Source of the DNA: Candidatus Wallbacteria bacterium
Lineage (GTDB): Bacteria; Muiribacteriota; JAQTZZ01
Assembly: GCA_028711905.1 (NCBI GenBank)
Contig: JAQTRI010000233.1
Span: 1-6,145 of the forward strand
Reading direction: 5' to 3'
DNA: 6,145 nt
Both the position numbers and the translations under genes were made by a program. The notes below the pieces were generated by a model. It did no database searches and was not told where the DNA came from. It saw only the letters and a list, made by a program, of their open reading frames with translations. Below, one piece after another: positions 1 to 5,854 of the stretch; position 1 is the stretch's first letter; the number at the start of each line of letters is the position of its first letter.

Positions 1-1593
1 GCACTCATCGTGCAGAAAAATCGGCAGGCTGCCATTGGCTAAAAGGGTATTGTGGAACATTGAAAGGGTGAAGCCCGGAGATTTTTCCCACTTTTTGCGC
101 AGATTAAGCAGTTGATGCTTGCCGATCAGGTAACTGAGCTGATAACCGGGGTTTTCAGTGTACCGATTCACTTCGGCCCTGGCTTCGTTTTCCCCCATGC
201 CGGTATTGTCTGAAAGCATTTTCATGGCATAGTTGAAAGTCATGCGCCCTGAAGAAAGCTCGACATCGATGATAACTCTGGCGGCACGGAACAGAATGTC
301 ATTGAGCATGACGAACTCGCGTTCCTGTTCATTGTGAAATCCCATATTAAAGGTCTGTTCTTCGCAGTAGAGAGCCCAGCCCTCGATGAACTCAATGGCG
401 CTGCCGGTAATCAGGCGCACAGGAGAAGGATGGGTAATGGCGGATGCGAGCTGCAGGTGGTGACCGGGGAAGCCTTCGTGAATGGAGGTGTTGATGATGT
501 CGAAAGAGTTGAATTTTTTAAGGTCTGCTTCATCTTTCGGTGGGGTGACCAGATATGTGCCGGAAGGATTGTCTTCAAAACGGGCCGGATGGATATACGC
601 TGCGAACGGGATCATGTGCCTCATGTATTGAGGGGTTTCTATCACGCGGATATTTTCACCGCCAAGGGGAATAGCTGCAAAACCAGAGGATTTGACGAAT
701 TCGCGGGATTCATCAATGGCAGTGCGATAAAAATCAAGGACTGAGTTGAAGCCACCTGGATTATTCCCATTGATGAGTTTTCGGGCTTCTTCGATGGTCC
801 CGGCACCGAGCTTTCTTGCGAGGTGTTCCATCCTTTCAGTGACCTGCTTTAAAGAGGTGTTCCCGATTTCCTTTATCTCTTCCACTGAGAGCCCCATGTG
901 GCGGAGCTTGATCAGCTGTCTGAAAGCTTCGTCACCGATGTCGAACCGTTCCGAAGCTCCGGGCATGAGTGAGTCGAGATACTCCGAATAATTCTTCAGC
1001 TCATTCAATGCTTCAGTTAACGCTCCATCGAACTCTTTCCAGAGCTTTGAGGAAATATTGCCGCTGGTGGCAGCTTTCATTGATTCGAAAAATGATTCAG
1101 TTCCACTGATGGACTGCTGAGCCATGGTTAACCAGAGCTTCACCGGTCTTTTAAGGCAGTTTTTGAAGTCCTTGATTAACTGACCTGTTTGCGCGAGCCT
1201 TTTGATGATCGATCTGATTCTCTGCTCAAGAGGTGCGTACTGTCCTGTGAATAGAGGAAAAACGGCATAACCGATGAATCTGGCTGCATCTGCGTCTGAT
1301 TCCCAGCGGCGAATGCAGTCGAACCTGAAACGGGAAAGGTCGGTCTGATATGCAAAAAGTTTCCTGGTTATCAGCTGATCGTGGCTCAGATCGCTTTCTT
1401 TGAAACTCATGAATTTGTCCAGAAAATCCAGTTCCAGAGCTATGGCTTTACGCAAGTGAGCCTCATTGACCCTGTCGAGAAAGTCATCGTATTCATGCAG
1501 ACCGAGATAGCTTGCAGTCAGAGGAGACAGTTTAATCATGGAATCGAAATATTCTTGTTCGAAGCGGTCAAGCTCCGGATTTCGGGATTTCAT
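1..1593 (-). CDS. DUF885-family putative metallopeptidase (C-terminus cut by window edge)
   Basis: An open frame runs from an ATG at 1591-1593 to the left edge without a stop (531 codons). The product fits the DUF885 family: mostly helical, with the signature HEGFPGHHLQ at residues 372-381 and EFIEGWALYCEE at about 401-412, followed by LSYLIGKHQLLNLRKKW and the family-like ending SLPIFLHDE. H372, E373, H378 or H379, and E404 are candidate zinc and catalytic residues, by analogy with HExxH...E peptidases. The spacing is HExxxxH, not HExxH, and the family's biochemical role is not firmly established as far as I know, so peptidase activity is inference. Only a few C-terminal residues are probably missing. 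No signal peptide is visible (it begins MKSRNPELDRFEQ), suggesting a cytoplasmic protein, whereas many relatives are lipoproteins. A GGAGG at 1601-1605 lies 7 nt before the ATG, which supports this start. A perfect TATAAT lies further upstream. It is co-directional with the OsmC-like gene, 113 bp away. Confidence 0.9.
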   Translation of the reverse strand, partial: MKSRNPELDRFEQEYFDSMIKLSPLTASYLGLHEYDDFLDRVNEAHLRKAIALELDFLDKFMSFKESDLSHDQLITRKLFAYQTDLSRFRFDCIRRWESDADAARFIGYAVFPLFTGQYAPLEQRIRSIIKRLAQTGQLIKDFKNCLKRPVKLWLTMAQQSISGTESFFESMKAATSGNISSKLWKEFDGALTEALNELKNYSEYLDSLMPGASERFDIGDEAFRQLIKLRHMGLSVEEIKEIGNTSLKQVTERMEHLARKLGAGTIEEARKLINGNNPGGFNSVLDFYRTAIDESREFVKSSGFAAIPLGGENIRVIETPQYMRHMIPFAAYIHPARFEDNPSGTYLVTPPKDEADLKKFNSFDIINTSIHEGFPGHHLQLASAITHPSPVRLITGSAIEFIEGWALYCEEQTFNMGFHNEQEREFVMLNDILFRAARVIIDVELSSGRMTFNYAMKMLSDNTGMGENEARAEVNRYTENPGYQLSYLIGKHQLLNLRKKWEKSPGFTLSMFHNTLLANGSLPIFLHDEC

Positions 1594-1624
1594 GATGCTA
1601 CCTCCATGCTGCAGAATTTGCTTA

Positions 1625-1653
1625 ATTATATCGGAAATCCATAAAGAAATGAA
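1625..1653 (-). promoter_or_regulatory. Candidate promoter for the DUF885 gene
   Basis: On the minus strand a perfect -10 TATAAT (1625-1630) stands 17 nt from a poor -35 TTCATT (1648-1653). Transcription would start near 1618, giving a leader of about 25 nt that contains the GGAGG SD. The weak -35 leaves open dependence on an activator or read-through from the OsmC-like gene. Confidence 0.45.
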
Positions 1654-1673
1654 AGAAATTTACACCGAAGGTG
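1643..1673 (-). terminator. Weak possible terminator after the OsmC-like gene
   Basis: Read on the minus strand, CACC-TTC-GGTG (1663-1673) forms a 4-bp stem with a 3-nt loop. It is followed by a T-rich, interrupted tail down to about 1643. It lies 34 bp past the OsmC-like stop and just before the DUF885 promoter candidate, a sensible place for a terminator. The stem is short and the T-run is broken, so efficiency would be low. Confidence 0.22.
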
Positions 1674-1706
1674 ATATGTGAAAACTGCAAAGATGATGTT
1701 AGCTTG

Positions 1707-2108
1707 TTACAATTCCAGTTCATCAACACTGACATCCGGTGGCATCAGCATTGTCGCGTTCAATGGATTCTTGCCGATTTTATCCAGCAGTTTACTTTTC
1801 ATGGCTTTGGGAAATTTCGGGGGGAACACCACCAGTGTACTGATGGAAGAGATTCGATTGGGACCGGCACCTGTTTCCGCCTGGACAATGATCTTGAATT
1901 CATCACAGCCCTGAAGGTTCTGCTCCTTCAGAAACCGGCTCACAGTTATGGCCGCGCCTCCACCTATTCCAGAGAGGAAAAGTTCCTCTGGTGAAGGTCC
2001 TTCATTATCTCCGCCGAGGTTTTGAGGCAGGTCGCAGGCAACGAACTGATCTCTGGTAACGATATCCCACTGGAAATTAGTGTTGTATGAAATCTCAATA
2101 CGGTACAT
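1707..2108 (-). CDS. OsmC-like protein lacking both family cysteines
   Basis: A 133-residue protein, the usual OsmC/Ohr size. The family core is clear: NLGGDNEGPSPEEL (30-43), then SGIGGGAAITVSRFLKEQ (46-63), the central strand pair, and NPLNATMLMPPDV (114-126). OsmC/Ohr proteins are dimeric thiol peroxidases that reduce organic hydroperoxides with one cysteine in an LGxCxxxTV motif and a second in a CPV motif. Here the first aligns with G51 (T55 and V56 are kept) and the second with N114 (P115 is kept). The only cysteines are C25 and C68, in other parts of the fold. Classical peroxidase activity is therefore unlikely; binding or another role is inference. No signal peptide is seen, so it is probably cytoplasmic. 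The ATG at 2106-2108 is supported by GGGAG 5 nt upstream. It is transcribed divergently from the TPR gene. Confidence 0.88.
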   Translation of the reverse strand: MYRIEISYNTNFQWDIVTRDQFVACDLPQNLGGDNEGPSPEELFLSGIGGGAAITVSRFLKEQNLQGCDEFKIIVQAETGAGPNRISSISTLVVFPPKFPKAMKSKLLDKIGKNPLNATMLMPPDVSVDELEL

Positions 2109-2157
2109 CTTGTCTCCCTGGCGGTTTATATAGACCTATCGTCAATTGCGCCATGGA

Positions 2158-2186
2158 ATTATACCAGAAAGCCGGGATAATCAAAA
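2158..2186 (-). promoter_or_regulatory. Extended -10 promoter of the OsmC-like gene
   Basis: On the minus strand, TATAAT at 2158-2163 is a perfect -10 preceded by TGG, an extended -10. TTTTGA at 2181-2186 is a moderate -35 with a 17-nt spacer. The predicted start near 2151 leaves a leader of about 43 nt containing the SD. Its -35 is two bases from the -35 of the divergent TPR promoter. Confidence 0.65.
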
Positions 2187-2188
2187 CA

Positions 2189-2217
2189 TTGAAAAATACC
2201 TGTTTCCGGGCTATATT
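2189..2217 (+). promoter_or_regulatory. Promoter of the TPR gene, giving a likely leaderless transcript
   Basis: TTGAAA (2189-2194) and TATATT (2212-2217) are separated by 17 nt, each matching the sigma-70 consensus at five of six positions. The expected start, about 7 nt past the -10, falls at 2224, which is the A of the TPR gene's ATG. No SD lies between the -10 and the ATG, which fits a leaderless mRNA. Confidence 0.6.
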
Positions 2218-2223
2218 GAATAA

Positions 2224-3726
2224 ATGAGCAGAATCTCATTTGTTTTTTGTTTAGCGCTAATCGTAAGCCTTCCGCTTTCTGCGGATAAAAGTTCCATTGA
2301 CATGAAGTTTTCTCTGGCACAGTTGTATGTTGATTCCCGCCAGTTCGAAAAAGCCATAGAAATTCTCAACCAGATTCTGGAGGTGGCCCCTGACAACAAA
2401 AAGGCTCAGAGCCTGATTCGAAAATACCGGGAAATGAGTTCTATCCTCAACATCTCAGTGGCTGAAACCTATGTTGAGTATGAGCAATGGGACAAAGTGG
2501 TGGAGGTGCTGGAAAATGCAGCCAAGGTCGATCCCAAAAACTCTAAGATCCAGATGATGCTTCACACTTATGGCTCAAAGGTAGGAAAGAACTACAGCGA
2601 ATCCGGGGAGCGAGTTTATCAGGCTCGTGAACTGGAAGATCTGGTGACCAGTAAAGAAAAGGAAATCGCCGGTCTTGTCAAGAAAGGTGAATTGAGTAAA
2701 GCTATTGAATTATTGAAAGAAGTGACGAAATTGGATCCGACTAATTCCAGATCGCTTTATCAGCTGGGAGTTCTTTATTATTACAACCTGGATTTCAACA
2801 ATGCGGTTGCCACATTCGACAATTTCCTGACACTGAAATCCGAGGATCACGGCGGCTGGTTGCACATGGGGCTGTCTCTCTTCGCCATCGGCGAAAAAGA
2901 AGAGGGATACAAGTCCATGAAAAAAGCGCTGGAATTAAAACCCGGAGATCATCATATTCTGCTGACTATTGGGCAGTGCTATCTCAAAGACTGGATAAAT
3001 GTCGAAGCAGAGCGTTATCTTGCCATGGCGCGTGAGATCAAGCCTGATGATCCGGCAACGGTTCTTGGATTGATCGAGTTAAAAAACCGGGATAAAAAAT
3101 TTAATGAGGCCATCATGATGGCTGAACTGTTATCTATGCAATACCCTGATTCCATTCACACTCTTCTGGAACTGGCTATTACCAAATGTCTGGGTAATGA
3201 CCTTCGTAAATCAAAGGAGATTTACGAGTCGGTCAAGGCCAGGCAGCACCGCTTCCCAGTGATCAAACTGCTCGGTGGCTTGATCGCGTATCAGGAAAAG
3301 AATTACTTGTCTGCAAGAAAACAGCTTGAGGAGACAATCAAGGCTGATCGCGAAAACTCCAGGGGGCATTACTATCTCGCCCGGGTCTTGAAGGAGTTGA
3401 ATCACCGCGATCTGGCTCTGGACGAACTGGATAAGGCTCTTGCCATTGAACCGAGCCATGCTTTAGCTAAGGCTGCCAAAGCTGAACTGTTGATCGAAGG
3501 TGGTGACCAGAAAGCGGCTGCCGGAATCATGGAAGACCTCGTCCGGCGCGGAAATGCTGATTTCGATGTTCTTCGTGTTCTGACCACTCTTCTTGAGAGA
3601 GAAGGCGACCTGAAAAAATCAGTCGAAATGTGCGATGCCGCACTGGAACATGCCGATGATGAAGTATCCAAAACAAAAATCAATGCCATCAAGACCCGCA
3701 TGCAGAAACTGCTGGATAATAAATAA
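2224..3726 (+). CDS. Exported TPR-repeat protein
   Basis: A 500-residue protein with a signal peptide at residues 1-20: a short basic start, hydrophobic run FVFCLALIVSLPL, and cleavage expected after LSA. The mature part is almost entirely helix-turn-helix units of about 34 residues. I count about twelve, at roughly 27-60, 73-106, 144-177, 178-211, 212-245, 246-279, 280-313, 314-345, 346-379, 380-413, 414-447 and 448-481, many ending in the typical DP or KP turn. A charged linker (107-143) separates the first two units from the rest. TPR solenoids bind other proteins; a periplasmic or envelope scaffold is inferred and the partner is unknown. I see no catalytic domain. The start is fixed by the signal peptide and by an in-frame TAA immediately before the ATG. 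No SD is present. The 3' end converges on a small minus-strand gene. Confidence 0.88.
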   Translation: MSRISFVFCLALIVSLPLSADKSSIDMKFSLAQLYVDSRQFEKAIEILNQILEVAPDNKKAQSLIRKYREMSSILNISVAETYVEYEQWDKVVEVLENAAKVDPKNSKIQMMLHTYGSKVGKNYSESGERVYQARELEDLVTSKEKEIAGLVKKGELSKAIELLKEVTKLDPTNSRSLYQLGVLYYYNLDFNNAVATFDNFLTLKSEDHGGWLHMGLSLFAIGEKEEGYKSMKKALELKPGDHHILLTIGQCYLKDWINVEAERYLAMAREIKPDDPATVLGLIELKNRDKKFNEAIMMAELLSMQYPDSIHTLLELAITKCLGNDLRKSKEIYESVKARQHRFPVIKLLGGLIAYQEKNYLSARKQLEETIKADRENSRGHYYLARVLKELNHRDLALDELDKALAIEPSHALAKAAKAELLIEGGDQKAAAGIMEDLVRRGNADFDVLRVLTTLLEREGDLKKSVEMCDAALEHADDEVSKTKINAIKTRMQKLLDNK

Positions 3727-3750
3727 AAAAGGGAGCATTCTACCGCCCCC
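3725..3750 (-). terminator. Intrinsic terminator of the small exported-protein gene
   Basis: Read on the minus strand, GGGGGC (3745-3750), an 8-nt loop, and GCTCCC (3731-3736) form a 6-bp stem with one G-U pair. Six Ts follow (3725-3730). It lies 28 bp past the small gene's stop. On the plus strand the stem has an A-C mismatch and no T-run follows, so it should not terminate the TPR transcript well. The T-run overlaps the TPR gene's stop codon. Confidence 0.75.
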
Positions 3751-3778
3751 CTGATTGATCCGGATTGTTCCGTTTGAT

Positions 3779-4177
3779 TCAGACCGGTTGTAGATTATCC
3801 TTGAATTCATTCATGGTCGTGTTCAATCCTTCCAAGGCGTTCCACGAACAGGCATCCTGCTCCAAACCTTCCAGTTTCAGGCATCCGTTTTTCAGGTCCA
3901 TAAAGTATTCTTTGGTCAGGAAAGACTCCAGGTTGTTGCTGCTTTCCAGTGCTGAACGGATATTCAGGGTCAGACACTGTTCCTCTTCCAGATCAAGGAC
4001 CTTTCTTAAAAAACCAGTGTGCAGGCTTGAATCGTTAAGTTCGTTCAGCCATTCACTGTTTCCATCGAGATGGATGTCTTGAAATGATCCTTTGTCGATG
4101 TTGCCTGTAAAGCTGGCGCAAAGCGGCAGACACGCAGAAGTAAGCAGACAGAATGTGATTACGAGAGTTGATTTCAT
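3779..4177 (-). CDS. Small exported protein of unknown family
   Basis: A 132-residue protein that I do not recognise. The ATG at 4175-4177 is chosen because it begins a clear signal peptide, MKSTLVITFCLLTSAC, and follows a G-rich SD. The frame could extend to a TTG at 4292-4294, but the added residues would bury the signal peptide. Processing is ambiguous. C16 follows TSA, a poor lipobox with T at -3, while signal peptidase I could cut near LCA at 19-21. The mature part is acidic and helical-looking, with C68, C99 and C110 and no familiar motif. An envelope or periplasmic location is inferred. It converges with the TPR gene and is divergent from the nfeD operon. It is followed by a strong terminator, so it appears to be a single-gene unit. 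Its promoter is not obvious. Confidence 0.72.
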   Translation of the reverse strand: MKSTLVITFCLLTSACLPLCASFTGNIDKGSFQDIHLDGNSEWLNELNDSSLHTGFLRKVLDLEEEQCLTLNIRSALESSNNLESFLTKEYFMDLKNGCLKLEGLEQDACSWNALEGLNTTMNEFKDNLQPV

Positions 4178-4179
4178 GG

Positions 4180-4186
4180 CCCCCCC
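4180..4186 (-). promoter_or_regulatory. G7 tract serving as SD of the small exported-protein gene
   Basis: On the minus strand a run of seven Gs lies 2 nt before the ATG at 4175-4177 and is the only SD candidate for this gene. Pairing with the anti-SD would use several G-U pairs and a short spacer. Homopolymeric G tracts in this position can change length by slippage. Confidence 0.45.
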
Positions 4187-4251
4187 TGGTACGGCTCCTG
4201 TGAGTTTCCAAAGAAGCCTTTTCAAGTTTGTTCTGTGAAACTCTAAAAACT

Positions 4252-4272
4252 GTTTCGGAAGAATTCGGAAAC
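4252..4272. repeat. Imperfect inverted repeat in the divergent intergenic region
   Basis: GTTTCGGAA-gaa-TTCGGAAAC has 9-nt arms matching at 8 of 9 positions around a 3-nt centre. A further GAAAC at 4237-4241 is inverted relative to the left arm. The repeat lies between the small exported-protein gene and the nfeD promoter, 15 bp upstream of that promoter's -35. It could be a binding site for a dimeric regulator. No regulator is identified. Confidence 0.35.
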
Positions 4273-4287
4273 TGATTAGGTGCCGAT

Positions 4288-4316
4288 TTTCCAATCTTGA
4301 TTGAATCTGATAAAAT
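4288..4316 (+). promoter_or_regulatory. Promoter of the nfeD-SPFH-aminotransferase operon
   Basis: TAAAAT at 4311-4316 (five of six matches) is preceded by TGA, an extended -10. TTTCCA at 4288-4293 is a moderate -35 with a 17-nt spacer. Transcription would start near 4323, giving a leader of about 27 nt containing the GGAGG at 4341-4345. Confidence 0.55.
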
Positions 4317-4349
4317 ATGTAACAATACCTAATTTCCTGTGGAGGGGTA

Positions 4350-4832
4350 ATGACACCAAACGACTCTCTGCTCAGTCTGCTGCAGTCCTGGCATTTATGG
4401 CTGATAGTCGGTATCTGCTGTGCTATCGGCGAGATGCTGACCTATGGATTCGTGCTCCTTTGTTTCAGCTTTGGCGCTTTTGCCGCAGCGGCCGCAGCCT
4501 TCTTTGGCCTGGCTTTTACGATGCAGATGTCGGCTTTTGTAGTGATTGTCGTGGTTCTGCTGGCCAGTTTCCGCAGGATCTATCTTGACATGATCAGCAA
4601 GGGTGAGTCCACGCCGACAAACATGCAGGCCCTGATCGGAAAGGAAGCCATTGTGCTTGAAGACATAGACAATGTCGGTGGAAAAGGTCGCGCCAAGGTG
4701 GACGGAGAAGACTGGTCCGCGCGCAGTTCCGGCGGCGAAAAGATACCGGGTGCGACTGTTGTGGTGATAAAAAGGCTTGACGGTAACAAGCTGATAGTCG
4801 AAAAAAAGGATTGTAAGGGGGAAAAATGTTGA
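4350..4832 (+). CDS. Short NfeD-family membrane protein
   Basis: A 160-residue protein of the short NfeD class (YbbJ-like): hydrophobic segments at about 15-33, 34-54 and 59-74, then a cytoplasmic OB-fold domain at about 94-153. The OB-fold shows the family pattern LIGKEAIVLEDI, GKGRAKVDGEDWSARSSGG and GNKLIVEKK. Such proteins lack the long form's serine-protease (ClpP-like) domain. They are usually encoded beside an SPFH/stomatin protein, with the OB-fold thought to contact it. The product ends in CKGEKC, two cysteines I do not know as a family feature. The start follows GGAGG at 4341-4345 with 4 nt spacing. The stop overlaps the SPFH gene by 7 bp, so the two are probably translationally coupled and act together. 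Confidence 0.92.
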   Translation: MTPNDSLLSLLQSWHLWLIVGICCAIGEMLTYGFVLLCFSFGAFAAAAAAFFGLAFTMQMSAFVVIVVVLLASFRRIYLDMISKGESTPTNMQALIGKEAIVLEDIDNVGGKGRAKVDGEDWSARSSGGEKIPGATVVVIKRLDGNKLIVEKKDCKGEKC

Positions 4833-5854
4833 TTCTGGCAAGCGGCGGTGGAGTGGTTCTGACCTTTCTGGCAATAATGGCTGTGATTCTCGGCTTTAAG
4901 GGTATAGTGCTTGTGAGGCAGGCTCAGGTGATACTGATCGAGAGGCTGGGAAAATATCACCGGACACTGGATTCGGGTCTGCATTTCATCTGGCCCTTTA
5001 TCGACCAGGCCCGGACTATTGTGTGGCGCTATGTGGAGCAGGACATGCTGACCAAGCGGCATGTTGTTCGGATCAGGGAAGTGGCGATTATCGACCTGCG
5101 CGAAACAGTGTATGACTTTCCTCGTCAGAATGTGATCACCAAGGACAATGTGACGATTGACATCAATGCGCTGCTTTACTTTCAGGTGACTGATCCGGTC
5201 AAAGCGGTATATGAAATCGCCAATCTTCCTGAAGCCATCGAAAAGCTGACTCAGACCACATTGAGAAATGTTATCGGTGAACTGGATCTGGATCAGACTC
5301 TTATTTCACGCGAAGTGGTCAACCATAAGCTGCGGGCCATTCTTGACGAAGCCACCGACAAGTGGGGTGTCAAGATCAACCGTGTCGAACTGCAGGATAT
5401 CAACCCTCCGGACGACATCAAGACCGCCATGGAAAAACAGATGCGCGCCGAACGCGACAAGAGGGCCAATATTCTTGATGCTGAAGGATACAAGCAGGCT
5501 GCCATTCTCAAGGCTCAAGGCGTGAGGGACGCTGCTGTCGCCGAAGCAGAAGGTGAGAGGCAGAAATGCATTCTGGAAGCCCAGGGAAGGTCGGATGCTC
5601 TCCGTCTGATGGCTGAAGGAGAGGCAAAGGCCATTGAAATTATCAAAAACGCGGTGGGTCAGGAAAACAACCCGGTCAGTTACTTAGTGGCGATTAAATA
5701 TATTGAAGCCTTCACTAAAATCTCGACTGAAGGAACAAACAAGACCATTTTCATGCCATATGAGGCCTCTTCAGTTCTGTCATCAGTCGGCATGATGAAG
5801 GCGGTATTTGACAAGGAAATCACGAAACCTGCCGTGACAGCTGAAAAAAAGTGA
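4826..5854 (+). CDS. qmcA: SPFH/stomatin-like membrane protein (QmcA family)
   Basis: A 342-residue QmcA/stomatin-like protein. One membrane segment at about 10-30 is followed by the SPFH (band 7) domain. The landmarks are GKYHRTLDSGLHFIWPFID (42-60), LRETVYDFPRQNVITKDNV (91-109), LTQTTLRNVIGELDLD (141-156) and DEATDKWGVKINRVELQDI (174-192). An Ala/Glu-rich coiled coil (about 200-275) and a conserved tail with FMPYEASS (309-316) complete it. Family members oligomerise into membrane microdomain scaffolds and often influence membrane proteases; a specific role here is inferred. Between PFID and LRE it has about 20 more residues than E. coli QmcA as I recall it, probably a feature of a stomatin subfamily. 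The ATG follows AAGGGGG with 4 nt spacing. Its stop overlaps the next gene's GTG in GTGA. The symbol is by family resemblance only. Confidence 0.93.
   Translation: MLILASGGGVVLTFLAIMAVILGFKGIVLVRQAQVILIERLGKYHRTLDSGLHFIWPFIDQARTIVWRYVEQDMLTKRHVVRIREVAIIDLRETVYDFPRQNVITKDNVTIDINALLYFQVTDPVKAVYEIANLPEAIEKLTQTTLRNVIGELDLDQTLISREVVNHKLRAILDEATDKWGVKINRVELQDINPPDDIKTAMEKQMRAERDKRANILDAEGYKQAAILKAQGVRDAAVAEAEGERQKCILEAQGRSDALRLMAEGEAKAIEIIKNAVGQENNPVSYLVAIKYIEAFTKISTEGTNKTIFMPYEASSVLSSVGMMKAVFDKEITKPAVTAEKK
5845..5854 (+). other. Slippery heptamer at the SPFH/aminotransferase overlap
   Basis: The SPFH frame ends GAA AAA AAG TGA. The heptamer A AAA AAG (5845-5851), the dnaX-type -1 slippery sequence, sits in the correct phase directly before the stop. 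After a -1 slip, ribosomes would read GTG ATA ACA in the aminotransferase frame. I see no SD-like stimulator upstream and no strong downstream hairpin. The motif could be coincidental, or the GTGA overlap could serve ordinary coupling. Confidence 0.35.

Noticed and set aside
334..1644. Several plus-strand open frames (334-744, 746-991, 1381-1644)
   Set aside because: They are antisense to the DUF885 gene, which is continuous across the region and carries family motifs. Their translations show no family resemblance.
3761..3772. Hairpin CGGA-TTGT-TCCG followed by TTTGATT as terminator of the TPR gene
   Set aside because: The stem is only 4 bp and the T-run is broken after three Ts, too weak to call. 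The TPR gene may read through into the convergent gene.
4178..4294. Longer N-terminus for the small exported protein, starting at the TTG at 4292-4294
   Set aside because: It would put 39 polar and basic residues before a clean signal peptide, whereas the ATG at 4175-4177 has a G-rich SD and starts directly at the signal peptide.
4178..4349. Minus-strand promoter for the small exported-protein gene
   Set aside because: The best candidate (TTCCGA, 17 nt, TTTAGA) matches the consensus poorly at both boxes, so I do not list it.
4395..5062. Two long minus-strand open frames (4395-4874 and 4580-5062)
   Set aside because: They are shadows of the nfeD and SPFH genes, with low-complexity translations and no domain pattern.
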